A stretch of 64,000 bases of DNA, taken from Streptomyces sp. NBC_01446. GTDB taxonomy: Bacteria; Actinomycetota; Actinomycetes; Streptomycetales; Streptomycetaceae. The position numbers were made by a program, and so were the translations under genes. A model generated the notes under the pieces. It was given only the letters and a program-made list of their open reading frames with translations, had not been told where the DNA came from and did no database searches. This document shows positions 1-7,551 of this stretch, piece after piece (positions within the stretch are counted from its first letter, which is position 1; every line of letters begins with the position of its first letter). The stretch covers positions 6,224,001 through 6,288,000 of the forward strand of contig NZ_JAPEPO010000001.1 of assembly GCF_026340095.1 (NCBI RefSeq), given 5' to 3'.

Positions 1-546
1 GAGACCGGTGGTCGGCTCGTCGAGGAAGATGATCCGGGGGTTGCCGACCAGCGTCATGGCGATGTCGAGGCGGCGCTTCATACCGCCCGAGTAGGTGGAG
101 GCGGGCTTCTTCGCGGCGTCGGTGAGATCGAAGCGTTCCAGCAACTCGGCGGCGACGCGCCGCCCCTCGCGCTTGGGCAGGTGGTGCAGGTCGGCCATGA
201 GGAGCATGTTCTCCTCGCCGGTGATCAGGCCGTCGACGGCGGAGAACTGGCCGGTCACCCCGATCGCGGCACGTACGCCGTCCGGTGACGTGGCGAGGTC
301 GTGGCCCGCGACCTGGGCCTGACCGCCGTCGGCGGAGATGAGCGTGGACAGGATCTGCACGGCCGTGGTCTTGCCGGCGCCGTTCGGGCCGAGCAGGGCG
401 AACACGGTGCCGGTCGGGATGTGCAGGTCGATCCCGTCGAGGACGGTCTTGTCGCCGTACGACTTGCGCAGACCGACGGTGGAGACGGCGGCGGACGGCT
501 GCCGGCCGTCGCCCGACCTGGACGTGGTCATGACAGATGAAGGCAT
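1..546 (-). CDS. ABC transporter ATP-binding protein, DrrA-like (partial, C-terminus outside window)
   Basis: ATPase subunit of an ABC exporter of the daunorubicin-resistance (DrrA) type, which energises efflux by a partner membrane protein. The visible 182 codons contain Walker A GPNGAGKTT, the signature YSGGMKRRL and Walker B IIFLDEPTTGL, all typical of this family. The gene runs off the left edge, so the C-terminal part and any permease are not visible. Start chosen at 546, where GGGAGGG lies a few bases upstream; an in-frame ATG at 531 is an alternative. It is the third gene of a minus-strand operon behind a ribbon-helix-helix gene and a DUF4097 gene, 67 bp after the latter. The substrate cannot be told from the sequence. 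Confidence 0.9.
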   Translation of the reverse strand, partial: MPSSVMTTSRSGDGRQPSAAVSTVGLRKSYGDKTVLDGIDLHIPTGTVFALLGPNGAGKTTAVQILSTLISADGGQAQVAGHDLATSPDGVRAAIGVTGQFSAVDGLITGEENMLLMADLHHLPKREGRRVAAELLERFDLTDAAKKPASTYSGGMKRRLDIAMTLVGNPRIIFLDEPTTGL

Positions 547-613
547 GGGGCCCTCCCGTTCGAAGGCGTGGTGAGCGGTGAAGTGGCGGGTGGCGTAAGG
601 GGCTTGGGGCGGG

Positions 614-1459
614 TCAGGCCCGGGCGCGGCGGATGTCGATGTTGCCGAACTTGGTCCGGGCGCGGACCTCGACCGTTTCCTCGCTCTCCTCCGGGCTGTC
701 GGAGGCGGTGAGCGTGTTGCGCACCTGTCCGTTGCCCGAGCCGGCGTCGAGCCAGGCGGCCGTGCCCTCACGGATGCCGATGTCGATGGCGCCGTAGGAG
801 GTCTCGAGCTGGACGGTGCCACGGGCCACGTCGCCCACGCGCAGGGTGCCGTGGGCGGTGGTCGCGGTGACCGAGCTCTCGGCGCGGCGGATGTCGATGT
901 CGCCGTTGGCGCCGCTCACCCGCAGATCGCCGATCGCGGTGCCGACGCTCGTGGAGCCGTGCGAGTTCTTCAGGACGGCCGGGCCGTCCACGACACCGAC
1001 GCGCAGGCTGCCGGAGCTGGTGGTGATCTCGGCCAGGCCCTCGACCTGGTCCACGGTGATCGAGCCGTGCGACGCGGTCAGCTGGAGCGGGCCCGTCGAG
1101 TCCAGACGGACGTCACCCGACGACGTCTTCACGCGGACCTCGCCTAGCCGGCCCTCGCCGAGCACCTGGGTCCAGGAACCGGTCGTGTCGATGCGGGAGC
1201 CGGTGGGCAGCTCGACCGTCACGTCGACACTTCCGGTGGGCCCGACGAGATAGCGACCCTTGGGTGTCCTGATGGTCAGCACGCCGTTCGCGTAGGTGAC
1301 CTCGGTCTGCTCGGCGACCCGCACGTCCTTGTCCTTCTTCGGGTCGCGGGGCCGCATCTCGACGACCGTGTCGAGGCGGTCGCTCGCGGAGAACTGGATG
1401 GAACCGGCGGCCACGTTGGCGATGACCGAGATCGGCTGGGGCGTGTCGAAAGAAGGCAT
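614..1459 (-). CDS. DUF4097 family beta-strand repeat protein
   Basis: 281-residue protein built from short repeated beta-strand units of the form G-D/S-I/V-x-V/I, for example SSGDVRLDSTG, HGSITVDQVEG, SSGSLRVGVVDG and NGDIDIRRAES. This is the right-handed beta-helix pattern of DUF4097. No signal peptide or membrane segment is visible, so it appears cytoplasmic. The biochemical role of the family is not established; members are often found beside membrane stress or ABC genes. It sits between the ribbon-helix-helix gene (66 bp upstream) and the ABC ATPase (67 bp downstream), so the three are probably co-transcribed. The start at 1459 has a GAGGACGGGA-like ribosome site. Confidence 0.85.
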   Translation of the reverse strand: MPSFDTPQPISVIANVAAGSIQFSASDRLDTVVEMRPRDPKKDKDVRVAEQTEVTYANGVLTIRTPKGRYLVGPTGSVDVTVELPTGSRIDTTGSWTQVLGEGRLGEVRVKTSSGDVRLDSTGPLQLTASHGSITVDQVEGLAEITTSSGSLRVGVVDGPAVLKNSHGSTSVGTAIGDLRVSGANGDIDIRRAESSVTATTAHGTLRVGDVARGTVQLETSYGAIDIGIREGTAAWLDAGSGNGQVRNTLTASDSPEESEETVEVRARTKFGNIDIRRARA

Positions 1460-1525
1460 GGCTGTCCCGTCCTCTTGGGTCTCAGGGTGAAGTTCCGGGT
1501 GAATTCGGGCGGGCGGGAGGCGCGG

Positions 1526-2065
1526 TCAGCGCACCCAGCCCGTGAAGCTCTGTCCGACGGTGCGGGTGGTGCGGGTGGCTTGGGTGCTTCCCGGTGTACG
1601 TGACGGGGTGCCGCCGTCGACCGCGGCCGACACGGCTCGTACCAGCCACGCGTTGACCGACAGGCCCTCGCGGCTCGCGGCCTCCTCGGCGCGCGTCTTG
1701 AGGTGGGCGGGCAGGCGCAGATTGACGCGGGCTGTGCCGCCCTCGTCTCCGTCGGCGGGCGCCGGGGCCGGCGCCTTGAGCGGCTCGGCGGGCCCGCTCC
1801 TGTCCTCGTACGCCTCGTCGGCCGCCGGCCGCGTGACGACGAAGTCCGGGTCGAGCCCGCGCAGCCGTACGTCGACCGAGCCGGGGGCGAGTTCACGGGT
1901 GATCTCGTCCATCGCGGCGGAGAGCACGTTGAGCATCGTCAGGCGGGTCGCCGACTCCAGGGGAGCGGTGAGCCGCTCGGCCAGCTCGCGGGCTTCTTCG
2001 CCGCCGGCTTCGGCGGCCACCGCGAGTTCGCGGCGGAGGTTGTCGACATACGGCGTGAGGTCCAT
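1526..2065 (-). CDS. ribbon-helix-helix (HicB/Arc-type) DNA-binding protein
   Basis: 179 residues. Residues about 111-150 (RVNLRLPAHLKTRAEEAA, then GLSVNAWLVRAVSAAV) form a clear ribbon-helix-helix: one beta strand carrying R-N-R side chains, then two helices split by the GLSVN turn. The N-terminal 100 residues are helical followed by a Pro/Ala-rich linker and match no family I recognise. HicB-like antitoxins and MetJ/Arc repressors use this fold to bind tandem short operators. No HicA-like toxin is adjacent, so a pure toxin-antitoxin call is not supported. It heads the operon with DUF4097 and the ABC ATPase and is probably autoregulatory through the repeat array just upstream. An upstream in-frame ATG at 2101 is less likely because translation from it would cross two of the repeats. 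Confidence 0.8.
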   Translation of the reverse strand: MDLTPYVDNLRRELAVAAEAGGEEARELAERLTAPLESATRLTMLNVLSAAMDEITRELAPGSVDVRLRGLDPDFVVTRPAADEAYEDRSGPAEPLKAPAPAPADGDEGGTARVNLRLPAHLKTRAEEAASREGLSVNAWLVRAVSAAVDGGTPSRTPGSTQATRTTRTVGQSFTGWVR

Positions 2066-2074
2066 GACGTCATA

Positions 2075-2294
2075 GTGGCACCACTTTGGCGCCATGCGCA
2101 AGCGCCTAAGGGACGTTCATGTGCTTCAGGGTTGATCAAGTGGCTCTGACCTGCGAAAACGTGGTGACACCGAGTTGCGTCAAAGAGGTGCCACGTGGAG
2201 CCCCACACGCTCTGGCGCCTCTGATGGCACCATGAGGCACCATGTGGCACCACGTGGCACCACGAGGTGTCATGCGGCGCCACGTGGTGCCATC
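2075..2294. repeat. phased GGYRCC repeat array, candidate RHH operator
   Basis: The 343-bp divergent region between the ribbon-helix-helix gene and the ArsR-like gene holds seven consecutive 10-bp units from 2225 to 2294, consensus NGGCACCAYG. Their cores are GGCACC at 2226, 2236, 2246 and 2256, GGTGTC at 2266, GGCGCC at 2276 and GGTGCC at 2286. Further cores lie at 2077, 2088, 2187 and 2214. GGYRCC is self-complementary as a degenerate motif, so each core can be read on either strand. A spacing of exactly 10 bp puts all cores on one face of the helix, as expected for cooperative binding. Ribbon-helix-helix proteins bind arrays like this, so the neighbouring gene product is the obvious candidate ligand; that is inference. 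Confidence 0.7.
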
Positions 2295-2408
2295 GGGTCG
2301 AGGTCCGTCCATGTCCGGGCGAGTGGCCCCTGCCTCGGTTGGTTTCCCCGACTCGCCGAACAATCGAGTCGCCTGGACAAAAAAAGTTTTCGGTGGGACG
2401 GTGGGGTC

Positions 2409-3020
2409 ATGTTGGACGTCACCGTGATCGAGGACCCGGCGGCAGCCGCGGTCTCCCTCGACCCGATCAGGGCCCGGCTGCTCGCGGAGCTGGCCGCCGG
2501 ACCCGCATCCGCCGCCATGCTCGCCCCCAAGGTCGGCCTGCCGCGCCAGAAGGTGAACTACCACCTCAAGGCGCTGGAGAAGCACGGCCTGGTCGAGCTG
2601 GCGGGGGAGCGGCGCAAGGGCAATGTCACCGAGCGCCTGATGCGGGCCACGGCCGCCTCGTACGTGATCTCACCGGTCGCGCTCGGCGCCGTGCGGCCCG
2701 ACCCGGACAGGGCCCGCGACCAGCTCTCCGCGCGCTGGCTGCTCGCCGTCGCGGCACGTCTCGTACAGGACGTGGGGGCGCTGCTGACCGGGGCCGCCAA
2801 GGCGAAGAAGCGCCTGGCCACCTACGCGCTCGACGGCGAGGTCAGGTTCGCGTCCGCCGCGGACCGGGCCGCCTTCATCGAGGAACTGACCCAAGGGGTC
2901 GGCGCGCTCGTCCGCAAATACCACGACGGATCCGCCGAGGGCGGCCGCGACCACCGCGTGGTGATCGCCGTGCATCCCTCGGTGAAGGATCCGCAGCCCC
3001 GACCGCCCCTCGAAGACTGA
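2409..3020 (+). CDS. ArsR-type winged-helix transcriptional regulator
   Basis: 203 residues. The first 70 form a winged helix-turn-helix (LDPIRARLLAELAAG, then GLPRQKVNYHLKALEKHGLV) of the ArsR/HTH_20 kind; Q-K-V-N-Y-H-L-K is the recognition helix. No metal-binding Cys pair is seen. The start at 2409 gives a protein beginning MLDVTVIEDP; reading upstream would run through the repeat array. It is followed after 21 bp by an SRPBCC-domain gene, a common actinobacterial pairing in which the regulator controls, or acts with, the AHSA1-like protein. Divergent from the ribbon-helix-helix operon. The effector is unknown. Confidence 0.88.
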   Translation: MLDVTVIEDPAAAAVSLDPIRARLLAELAAGPASAAMLAPKVGLPRQKVNYHLKALEKHGLVELAGERRKGNVTERLMRATAASYVISPVALGAVRPDPDRARDQLSARWLLAVAARLVQDVGALLTGAAKAKKRLATYALDGEVRFASAADRAAFIEELTQGVGALVRKYHDGSAEGGRDHRVVIAVHPSVKDPQPRPPLED

Positions 3021-3041
3021 CCGCACCAAGGAGTTACCGCC

Positions 3042-3785
3042 ATGACGAACGAACCCAGGGAATTCGAGATCGCCCGCGAGTTCGAGGTCGACGCCACCCC
3101 CGAACAGGTCTGGGAGGCGCTCACCTCGGGCACCGGCGGCTGGCTGTGGCCGATGGAGTACGAGCCGAAGGAGGGCGGCCGCGGCCCCCATGGCGCCACG
3201 ATCACCGCCTGGGACCCGGAGCGCCGGCTCACCGCCCGCTCGGACAACCCGGAAGCGCTGCCCCCGTTCCAGACCCTCAACCAGCTGGACCATGTCATCG
3301 AGGCCCGCGACGGAGGCAGCCGCGCCTGGGTCCGCTACGTCCACAGCGGGATCTTCGTCGACAACTGGGACGACTACTACGACGGCGCCGACAAGCACAC
3401 CGACTTCTACCTGCACACGCTGCGCCAGTACCTGACGCACTTCGCGGGCCGCCCCGTCGCCTTCGCCATGTTCGACGGGCCCGCCGCGTCCGCGAACCCC
3501 GAGGCCCTCGCCGCCGTCGGCCGCGCCCTCGGCCTGCCCGACGACGCCGCCGAGGGCGCCAAGCTGCGCGTCCGGGGCCCCGGCGGCGAGACCCTGGAAG
3601 CCGTACTCGACTACCGCAACCCGTACTTCATCGGCCTGCGCACCGACGACGCCATGTACCGCTTCTTCGGCCGCGGCCGCTGGGGCGCGCCCGTCGGCAT
3701 CGTCGTCCACGACTTCGCTCCGGACGCCGACGCCGCGCAGGACGAGACGGCCTGGCGCGGCTGGCTGGACGGGGTCTTCGCCTGA
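3042..3785 (+). CDS. SRPBCC (AHSA1-like) domain protein
   Basis: 247 residues. The N-terminal part (REFEIAREFEVDATPEQVWEA, then TGGWLWPMEYEP) is the START/Bet v1-like fold of the SRPBCC superfamily, a helix-grip pocket for hydrophobic ligands. The C-terminal 80 residues repeat a less obvious, possibly second, domain. No signal peptide. It follows the ArsR-type regulator by 21 bp with an AAGGAG ribosome site, so the two form a bicistron. The family contains ligand carriers and Hsp90 co-chaperone-like proteins; the ligand here cannot be inferred. A hairpin at 3828-3865 follows the gene. Confidence 0.85.
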   Translation: MTNEPREFEIAREFEVDATPEQVWEALTSGTGGWLWPMEYEPKEGGRGPHGATITAWDPERRLTARSDNPEALPPFQTLNQLDHVIEARDGGSRAWVRYVHSGIFVDNWDDYYDGADKHTDFYLHTLRQYLTHFAGRPVAFAMFDGPAASANPEALAAVGRALGLPDDAAEGAKLRVRGPGGETLEAVLDYRNPYFIGLRTDDAMYRFFGRGRWGAPVGIVVHDFAPDADAAQDETAWRGWLDGVFA

Positions 3786-3827
3786 CGACCCCGCCCCGCC
3801 GGACAACCCGCAGGTGCTGCGGACAGG

Positions 3828-3865
3828 CCCGCAGGTGCTACGGACGGAATCGCAGCACCTGCGGG
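3828..3865. terminator. hairpin between convergent genes
   Basis: Perfect 12-bp inverted repeat CCCGCAGGTGCT (3828-3839) with AGCACCTGCGGG (3854-3865), 14-nt loop. The right arm lies inside the last codons of the nuclease gene on the minus strand. A direct copy of CCGCAGGTGCT also lies at 3808. It probably ends transcription from both sides. Confidence 0.6.
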
Positions 3866-5661
3866 TCGTGGTCGCTGATCTGGTCGTTGAACTCGCTGTT
3901 GATGTGCACGCTGTCGTACGCGAAGTCGTCGTGCCGGATCGACGGGCTGATCAGGATCTGGTCGAGGACCTGGCTGTTGCCCTGGTAGTCGTACGTGTAA
4001 CGCTCGCTCCTCGGCAGGGACTTGATCGCCGACCACAGGGCGCCGCCGTCCTCCAGGCGCTGCGCCGTGCCGGAGAACTCGAAGTCGTTGATGTCGCCGA
4101 GCGTCACGACGTCGGCGTTCTTCTGCGCCTTGAGGATGTCCTTCACGAAGCCGTTCACCGCGTCCGCCTGCGCGTGGCGCTGGGTCTCCGAGCTGCGCGC
4201 CGGCGGTTGGTACTGCGCCGTCAGGCCCTGGTCGCCGCCCTTGGACGCGAAGTGGTTGGCGATGACGAAGACGGTCTTCCCGCGGAAGACGAACTCGCCC
4301 GCGAGCGGCTTGCGGCTGTTCTTCCACGCCTCGTCGGCGGGGGCGATCCGGCCCGGGGACGCGGTCAGCGCCGCCCGGCCGTGCGTCCGGGTGACGCCCA
4401 CGGGGGTCGTGGAGTCGCCGCCGGCGCGGTCGGTGAACGAGACGCGCTCGGGGTTGAAGAGGAACACCTGGCGGATGTTGCCGCCGGGCTCGCCGCCGTC
4501 CTGGTCGTTGACCGGGTCGACGGAGCGCCAGTCGTACTTCGGGCCGCCGGCGGCGACGATCGCGTCGATCAGCTTGTTCACCGTGACGTCCGCGGCGACC
4601 GTGCCGTCGTCCTTCGCGCCGTTGTTGTCCTGGATCTCCTCCAGCGACACGACGTCGGGCGACTGGAGGTGGTCGACGATCGCGGCCGCGTGCGCGGCGA
4701 ACGTGCCGTCGGCCGGGTCCAGGTTCTCGACGTTGTACGTGGCCACGGCCAGCTCGCCGCGCTTCTGCCGCCGCGTCGTCTCCCGCTCCAGGCCCCCCTT
4801 GTCCAGGGTGCCGAGCTCCCGTGCGACCAGCGTGTAGCCGCCGAACTGGGTGTAGTCCAGGGGGCCTTCGGTCCGTCCAGCCAGGGTGTCCCCGACGTTC
4901 GCCGCGGGGAAGTCGGCGACCGTGCCGAGCGACTGGATCTGGAGGCGGCCCGTGTTCTGGGACTCGTACGAGCCGTAGACGGTGCCGCCGCGGCGCGTGG
5001 GGTTCTCGTGCGGCTTGACCGTCACCCACAGCTCGGCGTACGCGTCGGAGGCGGTCACGACACGGGAGGAGCCGACGCGTACGTTCATGCCCTCCAGGGA
5101 CTCGTAGAGGTCCAGGGCGTACTCCGAGGGGCGCAGCGGCAGCGCGTTGACCGAGCCGTTCGCCGCCGGGTCGCCGGCCGGGGCGTACACGGCGGGGACG
5201 GACTTCGCGTCGATGACCGTGGCGGCCGGGAGCGCGTTGCCCGACGAGACGACCGTGACCGTCGGCTTGGTGATCTCCGTGACGGACTGGTTGCCCGACG
5301 AGGCGCCGCCGGGGACGTACTCCGAGACCGTGCCCGAGACCGTCACCGCGTCGCCGGCGGCGGCCTTCGGGGCCGAGCTGGTGAAGACGAAGACGCCCTC
5401 GCTCGTGGCGGGGTCGTCGTCGGGCGCCGTGTCCTGGATCCAGAAGCCCTTTGACGAGCCGTAGGTTCTGACGCCCGTGACCACACCGGCCACGTCCGTG
5501 ACCTGTTTCCCGGCCAGCGGGGACGTCCGGGTCGCGCCCTGGATGTCATGGATGCGTATCGCGGCCGCGTGCGCGGGCGAGGTGAGGACGACGGCGGAGA
5601 CGGTGGAGCAGACGGCGGCGACGGTCAGCGCGGCGAGGCGCGACGAGTTCTTGCTCGGCAA
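3838..5661 (-). CDS. secreted endonuclease/exonuclease/phosphatase family nuclease
   Basis: 607 residues. Residues 1-32 are a Sec signal peptide (basic start, hydrophobic core, AHA-A cleavage region). Residues 35-270 hold an OB-fold-like nucleic-acid-binding segment (VAGVVTGVRTYGSSKGFWIQD). The C-terminal half is an EEP catalytic domain: VATYNVENLDP, VSLEEIQDNNG, the NHFASKGG box with its catalytic His, LGDINDFEFSG and the final SDHDPQVLRF with the Asp-His pair. This architecture matches ExeM/NucH-type extracellular nucleases that degrade DNA or RNA outside the cell. It is monocistronic. Possible PHO-box repeats about 120 bp upstream (5777-5809) would fit phosphate scavenging. Confidence 0.9.
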   Translation of the reverse strand: MPSKNSSRLAALTVAAVCSTVSAVVLTSPAHAAAIRIHDIQGATRTSPLAGKQVTDVAGVVTGVRTYGSSKGFWIQDTAPDDDPATSEGVFVFTSSAPKAAAGDAVTVSGTVSEYVPGGASSGNQSVTEITKPTVTVVSSGNALPAATVIDAKSVPAVYAPAGDPAANGSVNALPLRPSEYALDLYESLEGMNVRVGSSRVVTASDAYAELWVTVKPHENPTRRGGTVYGSYESQNTGRLQIQSLGTVADFPAANVGDTLAGRTEGPLDYTQFGGYTLVARELGTLDKGGLERETTRRQKRGELAVATYNVENLDPADGTFAAHAAAIVDHLQSPDVVSLEEIQDNNGAKDDGTVAADVTVNKLIDAIVAAGGPKYDWRSVDPVNDQDGGEPGGNIRQVFLFNPERVSFTDRAGGDSTTPVGVTRTHGRAALTASPGRIAPADEAWKNSRKPLAGEFVFRGKTVFVIANHFASKGGDQGLTAQYQPPARSSETQRHAQADAVNGFVKDILKAQKNADVVTLGDINDFEFSGTAQRLEDGGALWSAIKSLPRSERYTYDYQGNSQVLDQILISPSIRHDDFAYDSVHINSEFNDQISDHDPQVLRFRP

Positions 5662-5776
5662 GGGGTCCCTCCGGGGACGTGCGTGATGCGCCGGGACGAG
5701 GGCGGAGCGAGCGGGTCGCTCCGTGCTCTTCTACGCGCGTAAATCTCTTGTGGAGCAAGGGGAGTTGTCAAGGTTT

Positions 5777-5809
5777 CAGCGGTGTACGGTTCCTGACGGG
5801 TACATGAAC
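5777..5809 (-). promoter_or_regulatory. possible PHO box upstream of the nuclease gene
   Basis: Read on the minus strand, three consecutive 11-nt units begin GTTCA, CGTCA and GTACA (5809-5799, 5798-5788 and 5787-5777). The Streptomyces PhoP box is a set of 11-nt direct repeats beginning G(T/G)TCA, so the first two units fit and the third is degenerate. The site is 116 bp upstream of the secreted nuclease start; it also overlaps the upstream region of the divergent gene at 5878. Confidence 0.35.
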
Positions 5810-5877
5810 CGGGCGGCATGCTGCCAAATCCGTCTAGGCTGAGCGGTCGCACAACACGTCCGGAGGAGAACAAGGCG

Positions 5878-7320
5878 ATGTCAGACAGCTCCCCCCTGCC
5901 GCCGGCGAGGCTGCACTCCGAAGCGGAGCTCGCGCGCGCCGCCCTGGCCGCCCCGCTGCTCTCCCGCGCGGTGCGGCTCGCCCGCTGGGCGGGACCCACG
6001 ACCCGGGTCGGCGCGGGCGGCGAACTCGTCGAGGAACAGCTGCCCGCCGCGGCGCTCGCACTCGGGCTCGCCGCAGACGCCGACGGGGCCGCGGACGCGA
6101 GCGAGGCCTGGCGGGTCGCGGTCGACACCGGGCTCGTGGAGATCGTGGACGAGGAGGAGGGCACCGTCACCGCGGGCGAGGAGCTCGCCGTCGTCGCCTC
6201 CGGCAGCCCGCAGGACGTCCTCGCCCTGTGGCTCGGCGCCCTGGACACCGCGCTCGCCGACGCGAGCGTGCCGGACCTCGACGACCTCGTCGACGTCCTG
6301 GAGGAGACCGGCGAGGTCGACTTCTCGCAGCTCGACTGGGACCCCGAGGCGGAGGCCGAGTTCCTCGAGGGCGTCCTCGGCAACCTCTACCTCCTGACGG
6401 TCACCGAGGGCGGCGCGGGCGACGAGCCGGTCCCGCTGCCCGCCCTCGCCGCGTCGATGATCGTGCCCGACGACATGGACGAGCCCACGGACGACGTCCT
6501 GGAGCAGGTGTCGGACGCGATGCTGAAGCTGGACGACCAGTTCCGGCTGCTCGTCCCGGTGGGGCTCGTCGAGTTCCAGCCGGTCGACGAGGCGCTGATG
6601 GCGGAGATCGAGGAGGGCGAGGGGGGCACCGAGCCCGACGCCTTCGACGACTCGGACGTCACGCGGTACGGCATGGTGCGGCTCACCCCGCTCGGGCTCT
6701 ACGGCGTCCGCGCGCGCATGATCGACGCCGGTCTCGACGCGCCGGTCGTCGGCGACCTCGCGGACAAGGGCGCGGACACGCTGTTCGACGGCACGTCGTC
6801 GTTCCCGCAGGCCGCGGCGCAGGCCGAGATCGAGCAGTGGCTCGCGCGACGCCAACCGCTCGTCGCGGCACGGGAGTTGCTGGCCGCGGCGCGCGGCGCG
6901 GACGCCGGGGCGCCGCTGCGGCGGCTGCGCTGCCAGCAGGCGTTGTCCCTCGTGGGCGGCGAGGCGGAGCCGGCGCTCAGGGAGGTGCTCGACGACGCGG
7001 AGCTGGGCGGCCTCGCGCGCGTGTGGCTCGCCGAGCACGGGGCGGGCGACGTGCCCGCGCCGCCGGAGTCCCTGATCTTCTGGCTCACCGTCGACACGAT
7101 CGCCGCGCAGCTCGCCCTGGAGGGCAACTCCGACGAACTCCAGGGCCTGGTCGAGGGGCTCGCGGCGCAGCACCGCGGGTTCTTCGCGGCGGCGTGGAAG
7201 GTGGACCACCCGGCGACGGCGGACGTCCTGGAGGCGATGGGACGTCTGCACCCCGACAAGAAGGTGGCCAAGGAGGCCCGTAAGGCGGCGTTCAAGGCGC
7301 GTTCCGCGCAGGGCGGGTAG
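5878..7320 (+). CDS. conserved hypothetical acidic protein
   Basis: 480 residues, strongly acidic, Ala/Leu/Glu/Asp-rich, no signal peptide or transmembrane segment. The N-terminal third looks helical (SEAELARAALAAPLLSRAVRLARW). The middle contains long Glu/Asp stretches (LEETGEVDFSQLDWDPEAEA). The C-terminal 150 residues show HEAT-like alternating helices ending with Lys-rich DKKVAKEARKAAFKAR. I do not recognise a named family. The start at 5878 is fixed by GGAGGAG at 5861-5867. It is monocistronic and followed by a strong terminator. The upstream TAGGCT near 5834 is a plausible -10 box. Confidence 0.75.
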   Translation: MSDSSPLPPARLHSEAELARAALAAPLLSRAVRLARWAGPTTRVGAGGELVEEQLPAAALALGLAADADGAADASEAWRVAVDTGLVEIVDEEEGTVTAGEELAVVASGSPQDVLALWLGALDTALADASVPDLDDLVDVLEETGEVDFSQLDWDPEAEAEFLEGVLGNLYLLTVTEGGAGDEPVPLPALAASMIVPDDMDEPTDDVLEQVSDAMLKLDDQFRLLVPVGLVEFQPVDEALMAEIEEGEGGTEPDAFDDSDVTRYGMVRLTPLGLYGVRARMIDAGLDAPVVGDLADKGADTLFDGTSSFPQAAAQAEIEQWLARRQPLVAARELLAAARGADAGAPLRRLRCQQALSLVGGEAEPALREVLDDAELGGLARVWLAEHGAGDVPAPPESLIFWLTVDTIAAQLALEGNSDELQGLVEGLAAQHRGFFAAAWKVDHPATADVLEAMGRLHPDKKVAKEARKAAFKARSAQGG

Positions 7321-7345
7321 CGGACAGCGACGGCGGGACAGGGAG

Positions 7346-7373
7346 GGGGCGGGGCGCGGGGGCGCCCCGCCCC
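7346..7373 (+). terminator. intrinsic terminator
   Basis: Perfect 12-bp stem GGGGCGGGGCGC / GCGCCCCGCCCC with a 4-nt G loop, followed by TTT, 26 bp after the stop of the hypothetical acidic protein gene. Confidence 0.75.
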
Positions 7374-7457
7374 TTTCGCGTACGCCCCGTCCCACCCCTC
7401 CCTCGGTCCCGCCCGCCGACGACCGTGAACGTGTTCGCTCTGCCGGCGTCGTGCGGC

Positions 7458-7479
7458 GTTCAGCCGCCGTTCAGGCATG
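7458..7479 (+). promoter_or_regulatory. PHO box-like 11-bp direct repeats
   Basis: Two adjacent 11-nt units, GTTCAGCCGCC (7458-7468) and GTTCAGGCATG (7469-7479), share GTTCA in register with the known Streptomyces PhoP-box unit. They lie 73 bp upstream of the PhoX-like phosphatase start. A further GTTCG at 7433 is out of register. PhoP control is inferred from the motif and from the nature of the gene. Confidence 0.55.
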
Positions 7480-7551
7480 GCAGGGACCGTGTGGCCGAAA
7501 CAGCATCAGCGCCCGCTCCACCGCCACAGCCACCCGGTCACAGGAGACACC

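Noticed and set aside
1526..2065. HicAB toxin-antitoxin pair
   Set aside because: The RHH domain is HicB-like, but no small HicA-like double-stranded-RNA-binding toxin gene is adjacent.
2225..2294. CRISPR array
   Set aside because: Units are 10 bp with no spacers and no cas genes nearby; an operator array explains them better.
2267..3988. 573-codon plus-strand frame across the ArsR-SRPBCC genes
   Set aside because: Out-of-frame reading of two real genes, Arg/Pro-rich low-complexity product crossing a stop-start junction.
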